Origin: an uncultured Eudoraea sp.
Lineage (GTDB): Bacteria > Bacteroidota > Bacteroidia > Flavobacteriales > Flavobacteriaceae
Length of the DNA stretch: 64,000 nt
Reading direction: 5' to 3'
Assembly: GCF_947490415.1 (NCBI RefSeq)
Contig: NZ_CANLGX010000004.1
Coordinates: 62,001-126,000, forward strand
A model generated the notes under the pieces. It was not told the DNA's origin and made no database searches. It worked only from the letters and a program-made list of their open reading frames with translations. Positions 35,694 through 44,754 of this stretch are shown piece after piece. The translations under genes and the position numbers were made by a program. Position 1 is the first letter of the stretch. Every line of letters begins with the position of its first letter.

Positions 35694-36989
35694 ATGAAAT
35701 TTTATAGTCTAAATAAAGAAGCTGAGGATGTATCATTTAAAGATGCGGTCATTAAAGGAATAGCTCCCGATAGAGGATTATATTTTCCCAGAGAAATAAA
35801 ACCCTTGCCTCCTGCTTTTTTTGAAAATATTGAAAATCTTACTGATCATGATATTGCCTTCAAGGCAATAGAACAATTTGTACGTGAAAGCATTCCGGAA
35901 AATACGTTAAAAGAGATCTTAAATAGCGTGTTGGATTTTCCTTTTCCTCTTATTGAATTGGAAAAAAATGTGGCGACATTAGAACTTTTCCATGGGCCCA
36001 CGCTTGCATTTAAAGATGTCGGAGCCCGATTTATGGCGCACTGCCTTGGATATTTCTCAGAGAATCAAAACAGTGAAGTAACCGTACTAGTAGCCACTTC
36101 GGGGGATACAGGTGGTGCTGTGGCCAATGGCTTTTTAGGGGTTAAAGGTGTAAAGGTGGTTATATTGTACCCAAGTGATAAAGTCAGTGATATTCAGGAA
36201 CGGCAGTTAACCACTTTGGGGCAGAATATAACGGCCCTTGAGGTTAATGGGAACTTTGATGATTGCCAGAATATGGTTAAAACTGCCTTTTTAGATTCGG
36301 ATCTGAAGTCAGAAATGCAATTAACTTCTGCAAACTCAATAAATGTAGCCAGATGGTTACCTCAAATGTTTTATTTTTTATTTGCATATAAAAAGCTAAA
36401 AAACAAAGATCAGCCTATTGTTTTCTCAGTCCCAAGTGGCAATTTTGGAAATATCTGTGCCGGAATGGTTGCTCAAAAATTAGGTATGCCGGTTGCACAT
36501 TTTATTGCTGCAACAAATGTAAATGATACGGTTCCTCTTTATATGCGCACGCAAGAGTATTCTCCTAAAACTTCAAAAGCCACTATATCGAATGCGATGG
36601 ACGTAGGAGATCCCAGTAATTTTATTAGGATAAGAAATCTTTATAAAAATAATTTTACCGAATTAAAAAATATTCTGTCCTCATATTCATTTACAGATGA
36701 AGAGACAAAACGGGCCATGCACAGCATATATGATTCAAGTAACTACATTGCTGATCCTCATGGTGCAGTAGGGTATTTAGGTTTAAAAGAATACCTGAAG
36801 GATAACTCTGATACCTTTGGCGTCTTTCTGGAAACCGCGCATCCCGTTAAATTTTTAGACGTGGTTGAAGAAACTCTAAAGTTAAAATTACCCATTCCTT
36901 ATCAGATTCAAAAAGTATTAGAAAAAAAGAAAGTTTCCATCAAAATAGATACCTACGAAGAACTTAAAAATTATTTGTTGAACAAATAG
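35694..36989 (+). CDS. thrC: Threonine synthase
   Basis: The PLP enzyme converts O-phosphohomoserine to threonine and phosphate, completing the pathway. The Schiff-base Lys is Lys107 in GPTLAFKDVGARF, and the phosphate-binding segment SGDTGGAVA follows near 139-147. The 431-residue length matches the class II form found in enteric bacteria and Bacteroidota. It is the last gene of the thrABC operon. The next gene, gcvT, has its own promoter-like element after a 94-bp gap. Confidence 0.96.
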   Translation: MKFYSLNKEAEDVSFKDAVIKGIAPDRGLYFPREIKPLPPAFFENIENLTDHDIAFKAIEQFVRESIPENTLKEILNSVLDFPFPLIELEKNVATLELFHGPTLAFKDVGARFMAHCLGYFSENQNSEVTVLVATSGDTGGAVANGFLGVKGVKVVILYPSDKVSDIQERQLTTLGQNITALEVNGNFDDCQNMVKTAFLDSDLKSEMQLTSANSINVARWLPQMFYFLFAYKKLKNKDQPIVFSVPSGNFGNICAGMVAQKLGMPVAHFIAATNVNDTVPLYMRTQEYSPKTSKATISNAMDVGDPSNFIRIRNLYKNNFTELKNILSSYSFTDEETKRAMHSIYDSSNYIADPHGAVGYLGLKEYLKDNSDTFGVFLETAHPVKFLDVVEETLKLKLPIPYQIQKVLEKKKVSIKIDTYEELKNYLLNK

Positions 36990-37031
36990 GCCATCTTATT
37001 TCTATAAGTCATAAAACATTGTGAAGCCTGA

Positions 37032-37062
37032 TTTAGCTATCTATTAATTTTCTATAAATTTG
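37032..37062 (+). promoter_or_regulatory. Probable gcvT promoter
   Basis: TAAATTTG at 37055-37062 fits the -7 consensus; TTTA at 37032-37035 sits 19 bases upstream in place of TTTG. The gcvT ATG is 21 bases after the -7 element. Confidence 0.5.
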
Positions 37063-37083
37063 CGCAGCTAAAATTGACGAAAT

Positions 37084-38169
37084 ATGAAGAATACAGCTCT
37101 AACCATGACCCATGAAGCACTCGGGGCCAAAATGGTTCCATTTGCCGGGTATTTAATGCCGGTATCTTACGAAGGAGTTAATGCCGAACATGAAACGGTG
37201 CGAAAATCTGTGGGCGTCTTTGATGTTTCTCATATGGGAGAGTTCTTAATAGAGGGACCCAACGCTTTAACGCTTATTCAAAAAGTCACCTCCAATGATG
37301 CTTCAAAACTGACGGTTGGAAAGGCCCAGTACAGCTACTTTCCAAATGAGTCTGGTGGTATTGTGGATGACCTTATCGTATATAGAATAAAAGAAGAAGT
37401 TTATCTCCTCGTAGTGAATGCCTCTAATATTCAAAAAGATTGGGATCATATCTCTAAGTATAATAAAAAGATAGGGGCTACACTGAGGGATATATCGGAA
37501 AACTACTCATTATTGGCTATTCAAGGCCCAAAAGCGGTAGAATCCATGCAGTCTTTAACATCCGTAGATTTGTCGGCAATTAAATTCTATAATTTTGTGG
37601 TTGGCGACTTTGCGGGGATAGAACATGTTATCATTTCAGCAACAGGATATACAGGTTCCGGAGGTTTTGAAATCTACTGTAAAAATGAGGAAGTAAAGCA
37701 AATTTGGGATAGTGTTCTGAAAGCTGGTGCCGATTATGGTATTAAACCAATTGGTTTGGCTGCCAGGGATACTCTTAGATTAGAAATGGGGTATTGTTTA
37801 TATGGAAATGACATTAATGAGGACACTTCACCCCTGGAGGCCGGTCTTGGTTGGATTACAAAGTTTAGCAAAGATTTTGTGAACAGTGAGGCTCTGGCTA
37901 AAGAAAAGGAGCTAGCTCCAAAACAAAAATTAATTGCCTTTGAATTGGAAGAAAGAGGCATTCCAAGACAAGGTTATGACATTGTAGATGGAAATGGCAA
38001 TAAAATTGGTTTTGTCACATCGGGCACTATGTCTCCATCCTTAAATAAAGGAATTGGTTTAGGCTATGTGCATTCTGGATTTTCTGAAGCAGGTAGCGAG
38101 ATTCATATTCAAATACGCAAGAATACAGTAAAGGCAAAAGTGGTTAAATTACCATTTTATAAAGCATAG
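37084..38169 (+). CDS. gcvT: Aminomethyltransferase (glycine cleavage T protein)
   Basis: T protein of the glycine cleavage system moves the methylene group from the lipoyl-bound aminomethyl on H protein to tetrahydrofolate, releasing ammonia. The 361-residue protein shows the family start ([19 protein letters not shown]), the folate-site segment [13 protein letters not shown] (about 43-55), the [12 protein letters not shown] motif (about 191-202) and the C-terminal barrel ([11 protein letters not shown]). The other gcv genes are not next to it, which is usual in Bacteroidota. Position after thrC may reflect the shared link between threonine, glycine and one-carbon metabolism, but it appears to have its own promoter. 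Confidence 0.95.
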   Translation: MKNTALTMTHEALGAKMVPFAGYLMPVSYEGVNAEHETVRKSVGVFDVSHMGEFLIEGPNALTLIQKVTSNDASKLTVGKAQYSYFPNESGGIVDDLIVYRIKEEVYLLVVNASNIQKDWDHISKYNKKIGATLRDISENYSLLAIQGPKAVESMQSLTSVDLSAIKFYNFVVGDFAGIEHVIISATGYTGSGGFEIYCKNEEVKQIWDSVLKAGADYGIKPIGLAARDTLRLEMGYCLYGNDINEDTSPLEAGLGWITKFSKDFVNSEALAKEKELAPKQKLIAFELEERGIPRQGYDIVDGNGNKIGFVTSGTMSPSLNKGIGLGYVHSGFSEAGSEIHIQIRKNTVKAKVVKLPFYKA

Positions 38170-38199
38170 ATTACTTTTAGACAGAAGGAGGAAAAAAGG

Positions 38200-39027
38200 G
38201 TGAAAGACGGAGGAAAGAAAATACTGATACTGGGAGGAAGTGGTTTTATTGGATACGCTATATACAAGGAACTCTGTAATTATTTTGACACCTATGCTAC
38301 CTATTGTTCATCTGGAGGTGCTTTTGAAGACAATAAACAATTTATAAGGTATGATATGCAGGAAGATGATATCTATCAACTTCTTGAGAAAATACGTCCA
38401 CAAATCATTATTTCTGCGTTAAGAGGCAATTTTAGCGCGCAAGTTCAGGCACACCAGCACATAATAGAATATCTCGTTAAACACGACTGCAAACTCTATT
38501 TCTTATCTTCTGCTAATGTGTTTGATGCGTACAGCAAATTCCCGTCATATGAACACGACAAAACCTTATCCGAGAGTGTCTACGGGAGATTAAAAATCAG
38601 AATAGAGAACATGCTTTTACGATTGCCTAAATCTAAAATGGCCATTTTAAGAATACCAATGGTTTTTGGAAATTCCTCTCCTCGGGTTAAAGAAATGAAG
38701 AAATTTATCTGGAATAATGAACCTATAGAAGTTTTCCCCAATCTGATTATTAATGTAACAAGCGATTACAAGCTTACTCAGCAAATCCATTATCTCATTA
38801 ATCGAAATAAGAGCGGAATTTTTCATTTGGGCAGTTATGATTTGGTTCATCATGAAGACTTTATTAAGGATATCCTAGAAAGGATTGGGAGCTTTAATCC
38901 CATTTTTAAAAGAGTATTCACTACAAATGAGGAACGTTATCTGGCAGTCTTGCCAAAAGACAATAAACTTCCAAAAAACCTACGAATTAGTTGCCAGGAG
39001 ATTATTGATCATCATGTTATGGGTTAA
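38200..39027 (+). CDS. NAD(P)-dependent sugar-nucleotide reductase/epimerase-like protein
   Basis: An extended short-chain dehydrogenase of 275 residues related to RmlD-type dTDP-sugar reductases. The NAD(P)-binding loop is LGGSGFIGYA (about 9-18). The catalytic Ser and Tyr-Lys pair appear as FLSSANVFDAY and YGRLKIR (YxxxK). It starts with GTG at 38200, preceded by an unusually good AGAAGGAGG-like ribosome site, rare for this phylum. There are no rml or other sugar-nucleotide genes nearby, so the substrate is uncertain. It could belong to the same transcript as gcvT, 30 bp upstream. Confidence 0.8.
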   Translation: MKDGGKKILILGGSGFIGYAIYKELCNYFDTYATYCSSGGAFEDNKQFIRYDMQEDDIYQLLEKIRPQIIISALRGNFSAQVQAHQHIIEYLVKHDCKLYFLSSANVFDAYSKFPSYEHDKTLSESVYGRLKIRIENMLLRLPKSKMAILRIPMVFGNSSPRVKEMKKFIWNNEPIEVFPNLIINVTSDYKLTQQIHYLINRNKSGIFHLGSYDLVHHEDFIKDILERIGSFNPIFKRVFTTNEERYLAVLPKDNKLPKNLRISCQEIIDHHVMG

Positions 39028-39097
39028 CTGGTAAGAAATCTGTCTATTTTAAAGGGCTTAAGTCATATTTTTCTAACTTTAAGAAAAATAGAATAAT

Positions 39098-39385
39098 ATG
39101 AAAAAATTAAGCGAAGAAGAAATAACCAAAAAGCTAAAAGAATTGCCCGGTTGGGAATATAAAGACGCCGCTATTGAACGAGCCTATAAGTTTAGCAATT
39201 TTAAAGAAGCTTTTTCAACAATGACACGAATTGCATTTGAATGCGAGGCACAAAATCACCATCCGGATTGGTCAAATGTCTACAACTCTCTTAACATACG
39301 ATTAAATACTCATGACGTTGGCGGTATAACCAATAATGATTTTGAACTTGCAAAAAGCATTGAAAAGATAGTAAATAACAAATAA
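39098..39385 (+). CDS. 4a-hydroxytetrahydrobiopterin dehydratase
   Basis: This 95-residue protein belongs to the pterin-4a-carbinolamine dehydratase (PCD) family, which dehydrates the hydroxypterin left by aromatic amino acid hydroxylases. The family signature is clear: the two His in QNHHPDWSNVYN and the following LNTHDVGG with the later acidic residue. In bacteria without phenylalanine hydroxylase the protein may act on other pterins or molybdopterin. The neighbours give no hint. The gene stands alone between an oxidoreductase-like gene and yebC. Confidence 0.93.
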   Translation: MKKLSEEEITKKLKELPGWEYKDAAIERAYKFSNFKEAFSTMTRIAFECEAQNHHPDWSNVYNSLNIRLNTHDVGGITNNDFELAKSIEKIVNNK

Positions 39386-39407
39386 TTTTTACCAGTTATA
39401 TCATCTC

Positions 39408-39437
39408 TTGTCTCCACATTTAAATTTGTTAAATTTG
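39408..39437 (+). promoter_or_regulatory. Probable yebC promoter
   Basis: TTG at 39408-39410, 19 bases, TAAATTTG at 39430-39437, an excellent fit to the Bacteroidota consensus. A second TAAATTTG lies at 39421-39428. The yebC ATG follows 25 bases after the downstream element. Confidence 0.65.
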
Positions 39438-39462
39438 CTTTCAATAAATAGCATATTAATTT

Positions 39463-40173
39463 ATGGGAAGAGCATTTGAATTTAGGAAAGCGCGGAAAAT
39501 GAAGCGATGGTCAGCAATGTCCAAAGCTTTTACACGGATTGGGAAGGATATCGTAATGGCTGTAAAGGAAGGTGGCCCTGATCCTGATTCCAATTCGCGG
39601 TTAAGAGCGGTAATTCAGAATGCCAAGTCTGTAAATATGCCCAAAGACAATATCGAAAGAGCCATTAAAAGGGCATCAGATAAGTCACTAGGCGATTTTA
39701 AGGAGGTTTTGTTTGAAGGGTATGCTCCCCATGGAATAGCTATTTTAATAGAAACCGCAACAGATAATAATACCAGGACTGTAGCCAACATTCGCAGTTA
39801 TTTTAATAAATGTAACGGAAGCCTGGGCACATCAGGATCTGTTGAGTTTATGTTTGATCATACTTGTAATTTTCGCATCAATTCCGAGGGAATAGATCCG
39901 GAAGAAATAGAATTAGATATGATAGATTTTGGTGCTGAAGAAGTTTTTATGGATGAAGACGGCATTTTGATATACGCCCCTTTTGAAAGTTTTGGCGCCA
40001 TCCAAAAGGAATTGGAATCCAGAAATATTGAAATCCTGTCATCAGGATTCGAACGAATCCCGCAGATTACCAAGGAGCTCACTCCTGAAGAAGCAGAAGA
40101 TGTTGAAAAACTATTGGAGAAAATTGAGGAAGATGATGATGTGCAAAATGTTTATCATACGATGCAGGAATAA
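39463..40173 (+). CDS. YebC/PmpR (TACO1) family protein
   Basis: A 236-residue member of the YebC family, described as DNA-binding regulator in some bacteria and as a translation factor aiding proline-rich sequences in others. It has the typical N-terminus (MGRAFEFRKARKMKRWSAMS), the conserved core LRAVIQNAKSVNMPKDNIERAI and the middle domain beginning YAPHGIAILIE. The C-terminal end is acidic (EKIEEDDDVQNVYHTM), as usual. A consensus promoter precedes it, so it is probably transcribed alone. Whether this is the translational or regulatory branch cannot be decided by eye. Confidence 0.93.
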   Translation: MGRAFEFRKARKMKRWSAMSKAFTRIGKDIVMAVKEGGPDPDSNSRLRAVIQNAKSVNMPKDNIERAIKRASDKSLGDFKEVLFEGYAPHGIAILIETATDNNTRTVANIRSYFNKCNGSLGTSGSVEFMFDHTCNFRINSEGIDPEEIELDMIDFGAEEVFMDEDGILIYAPFESFGAIQKELESRNIEILSSGFERIPQITKELTPEEAEDVEKLLEKIEEDDDVQNVYHTMQE

Positions 40174-40450
40174 ATTTCGATATATGCTTATAATCTTTTA
40201 GATATAGCTCATAATAGGTTTCGACACTTATCCATTAATATTCATACTTTTTTTTTAGAGAAAGCATTAATCATACAAACTGTATTGGATTTATTGTTTA
40301 TCAAATAATTTTTAAAGGGATGATGCATATCATTTCAATTCATCAATGTCCTTAATAATTTTATTATCGGTTGAAGTTAATATTGAGACTAATACCTCAT
40401 TTTACCTTAACCGGAATTTAAATTATTGATAACCCTTTAAATCTAATATT

Positions 40451-40942
40451 ATGAAAACACTAAGCAAAGTATTTTTATTTGCCCCCTTGTTCGCATTTTT
40501 ACTACTTTCCTGTTCTGGTGACGACGATACAGATGCTTTAGTCAAAGAAGGAGGATCTTTTGAAATAAGTGAATTGGCCGGTAATTGGGAAGCCACTTCG
40601 GCTACTTTTAATGACGGTAATATGCTGTCTGTAAATATCATTGACGAAGGCGGATCTGTATCCATGTCCGTACAAAGCAGTGGCAAGTTTACTTTAACCA
40701 TTGATCCATCAGATAGGCCTTCATACACAGTAAGTGGGGAAATGTTCTGGGAAAAATGGGAAGGAAAATATTATTTTGCCATCGAATGGGCTGCTTATCC
40801 CGGAGACTGGGATACTTATGGGGCAACACTTACCGCCAGCACATTTACCATTAATGGGGGTTTTGAATCTGGAGAATATGATTTTGACAACGATGGAACT
40901 TTTGAAACTGCTAGTATAGGGTTTACCTTTGTAAGGGTTTAA
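40451..40942 (+). CDS. Surface-exposed lipoprotein of unknown function
   Basis: The 163-residue protein has a lipoprotein signal peptide ending in the lipobox LLSC (Cys21), followed by SGDDD. An acidic SxDDD stretch right after the Cys is the lipoprotein export signal of Bacteroidota, which sends the protein to the outer face of the outer membrane. The mature part is a small beta-rich domain (lipocalin-like in feel: LAGNWEATSATF... EYDFDNDGTFETA), a pattern seen in many short flavobacterial lipoproteins. No function can be assigned. Its last codons overlap by 4 bp with the end of a convergent acyltransferase gene. Confidence 0.83.
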   Translation: MKTLSKVFLFAPLFAFLLLSCSGDDDTDALVKEGGSFEISELAGNWEATSATFNDGNMLSVNIIDEGGSVSMSVQSSGKFTLTIDPSDRPSYTVSGEMFWEKWEGKYYFAIEWAAYPGDWDTYGATLTASTFTINGGFESGEYDFDNDGTFETASIGFTFVRV

Positions 40943-41478
40943 AAACTGTATTCAGGAATTTTGCCGATGACTCCTTTATAAAATTCTTTGTATTTTTTTA
41001 GGTCGGCTTCCATGTTATCTGTGGGGAATTGAGGCTCTGAAACCTTGACTTGTTTTTTACCAAAATCAAAGGCCACCATAACAATTGGGACTTGAGCAGT
41101 CTTGGCGATATAATAAAACCCGGTTTTCCAATCAGCTACCTTTTTTCGGGTACCTTCTGGTGCCAGTGCCAACCTAAATTTTTTGCGCTCATCAAAAATT
41201 TTGGCAATGGCTGCTACTTTGTTTTGGCTTTTACTGCGGTTTATAGGAGCACCTCCCATCCATCTGAAATACCAGCCGAATGGAGGCTTAAACAAACTTT
41301 CCTTTCCAATAAAATTAATTTCTTCATTAAATAGCTTTCGAACCAATAAACCCAGAAAAAAATCCACCCAACTGGTATGAGGAACAACAATAACAACGCA
41401 TTTATCCACATCAGGGAAAGTACCTATTAGCTGCCACTTTAGTATCTTAAAAAAAATAAATTTAGAAAGTTTATGCAT
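40939..41478 (-). CDS. 1-acyl-sn-glycerol-3-phosphate acyltransferase-like protein
   Basis: This PlsC-family acyltransferase of 179 residues has the HxxxxD motif as VPHTSWVDF, the second motif as GGAPINRS and the third as LAPEGTRKK. It lacks the long N-terminal membrane region of larger PlsC enzymes. I place the start at the ATG at 41478 (MHKLSKFIFFKILKW); a TTG at 41517 would add 13 residues. It is the last gene of a minus-strand run that carries kdsB and kdnB, so a role in lipid A or another envelope lipid is as plausible as phospholipid synthesis. Confidence 0.82.
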   Translation of the reverse strand: MHKLSKFIFFKILKWQLIGTFPDVDKCVVIVVPHTSWVDFFLGLLVRKLFNEEINFIGKESLFKPPFGWYFRWMGGAPINRSKSQNKVAAIAKIFDERKKFRLALAPEGTRKKVADWKTGFYYIAKTAQVPIVMVAFDFGKKQVKVSEPQFPTDNMEADLKKYKEFYKGVIGKIPEYSF

Positions 41479-41587
41479 AAAATAGTGTGAGGGATTTCTA
41501 ATAATGTATAGGCTCAATACCTTTAAATCAATAAGTACAAATATGCATAAAAGGGCAATTCTGTAAAAAGTTGATGCTTCTTTAAGA

Positions 41588-42715
41588 TTATATTTTCTGG
41601 TAAATAGATTTCAATTTTTCAGGGGTTATATATTTAGCCCAGTCTTTGCCTAAAGCATTTTCCCAAAGCGGCACCATACCCAGTGATACTTTTATCATAG
41701 TATTAAATTGCTCATCAGTTAAATGTTCGCAAATTCCTTTAGGTAGTTGGATGTCATGCTTTTTCATCATTTTGTTAAATATAGCCACCCCTTCAGGATA
41801 AAACTCTCCTAAATGCTGAAAAACAAGACAATTTCCAATCCCATGCCTGGTTCCCAGTAAGTAAGAAAGTCCATAACTCATTGCGTGTGCAACACCTACC
41901 TGAGAATAGGCAATGCTCATACCCCCATGCCATGAGGCCATCATTAATTTATCCCTGGATTCTGATTCTGAAATATCACCTAAGAAAACTTCTTCACATA
42001 ACTCCAGTGCTTTTTCACCATAACTTTGGCTAAATGCATTCAGGTAGGTTCCATTGAGAGATTCCACACAATGAATAAAACAATCCATTCCGGTATAGAA
42101 CCATTGTTCTTTGGGAACTCCCTGAAGCAGATCAGGGTCCAGAATAACCTGGTCAAAGGGGGTAAAATCCGAATTAATCCCCAGTTTCTTCTCGGGGCCA
42201 AGTAAAACTGTTGTTCTGGACACCTCAGCCCCCGTGCCACTTATAGTAGGTATCCCAACATGATAGACAGCAGGATTATGTACCAAATCCCAACCCTGAT
42301 ACTTCGCCGAAGAACCCTCGTTATTTAACATGATGGCAACCGCTTTTGCTAAATCCAATAAAGTACCCCCACCAATGCCGACCACAGCTGAAGGTAACTC
42401 TGTATAATCTTCTTTTATCTGACTAACTAAATCATCTACCTGTCCGGTTTTTGGTTCTTTGTCCGAAGAAATAAGAATAGTCCTATCATTGAATTGAACA
42501 GGAATTCTTTCTATTAAGTCTGAGTTAGTGAAAACATCATCTACAAGGAAAATAACGGGGGCATCAGGACTGCTTCTATGAGGACCTATTATTTCACCTA
42601 ATTGGTCAAAACTTCCAGATCCAAAGACAACACGAGGTACCATTGGAAAATTTCTGTATGGTCCTTTTGTAATTTTAGCAGCTTCCTTTAATGGAATTTC
42701 TTTGTCTTGTTTCAT
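41588..42715 (-). CDS. kdnB: KdnB-like iron-containing dehydrogenase (3-deoxy-octulosonate 8-oxidase)
   Basis: The 375-residue protein is an iron-type alcohol dehydrogenase with GIGGGTLLD (113-121) and probable metal ligands Asp211, His215, His277 and His291 (in TGMDCFIHC, GVAHAMSYG and GTRHGIGNC). Its sequence follows closely, as I recall it, KdnB of Shewanella, which oxidises carbon 8 of Kdo before amination to 8-amino-Kdo. The same strand holds kdsB two genes upstream, which supports this. The partner aminotransferase kdnA is not in the window, so the full conversion cannot be shown here. A general alcohol dehydrogenase role is less likely given this context. Confidence 0.78.
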   Translation of the reverse strand: MKQDKEIPLKEAAKITKGPYRNFPMVPRVVFGSGSFDQLGEIIGPHRSSPDAPVIFLVDDVFTNSDLIERIPVQFNDRTILISSDKEPKTGQVDDLVSQIKEDYTELPSAVVGIGGGTLLDLAKAVAIMLNNEGSSAKYQGWDLVHNPAVYHVGIPTISGTGAEVSRTTVLLGPEKKLGINSDFTPFDQVILDPDLLQGVPKEQWFYTGMDCFIHCVESLNGTYLNAFSQSYGEKALELCEEVFLGDISESESRDKLMMASWHGGMSIAYSQVGVAHAMSYGLSYLLGTRHGIGNCLVFQHLGEFYPEGVAIFNKMMKKHDIQLPKGICEHLTDEQFNTMIKVSLGMVPLWENALGKDWAKYITPEKLKSIYQKI

Positions 42716-42719
42716 AATT

Positions 42720-43421
42720 TTAATTAAGGTATTTAAGAATATCTGATATCGTGTTTAATGTTAGGTGGTTATTCGTCTGTTCCTCTACAGTAACCTCTTC
42801 ATGTGCCCAGGTTGTATGAAATGGCACATGTACTGCCCTGGCACCTATATTCAAAATAGGTAATACGTCTGATTTCAGCGAATTTCCTATCATTAAAAAT
42901 TCGTTAGTATTAATTTCCAGATGGTCCAGTAGATTTTTATAATTCTCTTCCTTCTTGTCACTTAATACCTCAACATGATGAAAATATTTAGTAAGTCCGG
43001 ATCTTTCTAATTTTCTCTCCTGATCTAAGAGATCTCCTTTTGTAAGAACAATCAACCGATATTTTCTGGACAGTTTTTGCAATACTTCTTCCACGCCCTG
43101 TAAAAGTTCGACAGGCTTGGCTATCATTTCCTTTCCAAGATTCAATATTTCAGTTAGTGTCTGTGGAGGAACATGATTATTTGATAATTCCATGGCAGAT
43201 TCTATCATAGAAAGCATAAAACCTTTTATCCCATAACCATACAACTCAAGGTTGTTCATTTCCGTTTTAAAAAGCTCCTGATCCACCTTATTCTTGGTTT
43301 CATAATTTTCAAGAAGATCCGCAAATTTTTCTTCCGCTTCCCGGAAATAGGTTTCATTTACCCAGAGGGTATCATCAGCATCGAAACCAACCACTTTGAT
43401 ATTGCTAAAATCTAATTCCAT
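42720..43421 (-). CDS. HAD-family hydrolase between kdsB and kdnB
   Basis: A haloacid dehalogenase-type phosphatase of 233 residues with motif [10 protein letters not shown] (Asp14 and Asp16), motif II LTKGD and motif [10 protein letters not shown]. It has an alpha-helical cap, so it is not the capless tetrameric KdsC type. Its start overlaps the kdsB end by 10 bp and kdnB starts 4 bp after its stop, so all three are translated in step. It might dephosphorylate a sugar phosphate of the Kdo route, but that is inferred from context only. Confidence 0.83.
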   Translation of the reverse strand: MELDFSNIKVVGFDADDTLWVNETYFREAEEKFADLLENYETKNKVDQELFKTEMNNLELYGYGIKGFMLSMIESAMELSNNHVPPQTLTEILNLGKEMIAKPVELLQGVEEVLQKLSRKYRLIVLTKGDLLDQERKLERSGLTKYFHHVEVLSDKKEENYKNLLDHLEINTNEFLMIGNSLKSDVLPILNIGARAVHVPFHTTWAHEEVTVEEQTNNHLTLNTISDILKYLN

Positions 43422-44143
43422 ACCTCTTTAGCTTTTTCAAGATCTTCAGGAGTGTCAATTTCTATTCCATTTGCTTCAGTTTCCACCATTTTTATTTTTT
43501 TTCCATACTCCAAATATCGTATGGCCTCAATTTTCTCTGCTGCTTCAAGAGTTAACATAGGTAAACTTCTAAAATCCATAAGTGCCCTTTTTCTGAAAGC
43601 ATAAACCCCTTTATGTTTAAAATAATCTATTTCCATATCTGTAGACCTCAGATAAGGGATAGTCGATCTCGAAAAGTAAAGTGCGAAATTTCTGTTATCG
43701 ACAATTACCTTGACAATATTAGGATTATTAATTTCCTCCGAATCGGTGATTTTTGTCATTAGAGAGGCTAAATCAATTTCTTCGTTCAAATCATTTTCAA
43801 ATACTTTTAGCATACTAACTAAACTTTCCTTGTCAGTAAAAGGTTCATCACCCTGTATATTGACAATAATATCCACTTCCATGTCGCTCACTGCCTCCGC
43901 TATTCTATCACTGCCACATTCATGCTCTTCCTTACTCATAATAGCATTCCCGCCTACTTTAACGATAGCATCATAAATGATAGGGCTGTCTGTTACTACA
44001 TAAACCTCATCAAATAATTTTGTCTTTAAAGCGGCCTCATTAGTTCTGACAATGACAGGTTTACCTGCTAAATCCTGCATCAATTTTCCGGGAAATCTGG
44101 TTGCGGCATAACGCGCAGGTATCATGGCAATTATTTTAGTCAT
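43412..44143 (-). CDS. kdsB: 3-deoxy-manno-octulosonate cytidylyltransferase
   Basis: This enzyme couples Kdo (or an 8-amino variant) to CMP before transfer to lipid A. The 243-residue protein starts with [16 protein letters not shown], the CTP-binding loop, and has NIQGDEPF (about 94-101) and the later VYAFRKRAL and [12 protein letters not shown] segments. It overlaps the following HAD gene. In Shewanella the analogous enzyme works on 8-amino-Kdo made by KdnA and KdnB, and this gene lies beside a kdnB homologue. Which sugar it prefers here is unknown. Confidence 0.93.
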   Translation of the reverse strand: MTKIIAMIPARYAATRFPGKLMQDLAGKPVIVRTNEAALKTKLFDEVYVVTDSPIIYDAIVKVGGNAIMSKEEHECGSDRIAEAVSDMEVDIIVNIQGDEPFTDKESLVSMLKVFENDLNEEIDLASLMTKITDSEEINNPNIVKVIVDNRNFALYFSRSTIPYLRSTDMEIDYFKHKGVYAFRKRALMDFRSLPMLTLEAAEKIEAIRYLEYGKKIKMVETEANGIEIDTPEDLEKAKEVWN

Positions 44144-44157
44144 TGATATAGTTTTTA

Positions 44158-44727
44158 TTAATGTTTAATTCTTGGCCTTAGTTTTCGATAAATGGAAAAA
44201 ATAAAAATTAGTATAATAATAACCAACACCATAGCAAGTATTGGAGCAAATATTGATGCGATTGAAACTACTATAGCAGTTCCGGATTCTAAGGCAGAAA
44301 CCAATGGATTCGCCAAACCTCCTGTAGTTGTCGTAGAAACAACTCTTCCAGCTGCTGAAGCTCCTTTTATAGCCGTTGCAGTGCCTCCTCCGGCTATAAT
44401 GGCAAGGGACCAAGTAACAACCGGATCCAAATTTGCCACTGTAGAAACCATAACGGCTGTACCTGCAATTGCAGCAAGGGGAATCGCTAAGCTATCAAGT
44501 AAGTTATCCACCCAAGGAATAAAATAGGCCAATAATTCTATTAATGTAGCAACTCCAAGTACAATTAATGCTGCAAGACTACCAATCCATACCCACTGTT
44601 GGTTTAATTCCCAAACGCCGAAATAGGCCGCAAGACTAAGTGCAAACAAAGGCAAAAATACCCTAAACCCTACCGAAGCGGCCAGGCCGATTCCAAGAAA
44701 TATACTAATAATTGTCTCAGATGTCAT
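44158..44727 (-). CDS. DUF4126 membrane protein
   Basis: A 189-residue hydrophobic protein with about five membrane segments, rich in Gly and Ala ([22 protein letters not shown] at the start; TKAA-like inner loop with [17 protein letters not shown]). This is the pattern of the DUF4126 family, whose function is not known. The segment [13 protein letters not shown] is characteristic. It lies 14 bp before kdsB and 27 bp after the helicase gene on the same strand, so co-transcription is likely, though no function follows from it. Confidence 0.85.
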   Translation of the reverse strand: MTSETIISIFLGIGLAASVGFRVFLPLFALSLAAYFGVWELNQQWVWIGSLAALIVLGVATLIELLAYFIPWVDNLLDSLAIPLAAIAGTAVMVSTVANLDPVVTWSLAIIAGGGTATAIKGASAAGRVVSTTTTGGLANPLVSALESGTAIVVSIASIFAPILAMVLVIIILIFIFSIYRKLRPRIKH

Positions 44728-44754
44728 TATAAAAATCTGTTGTACTAATTTAAG

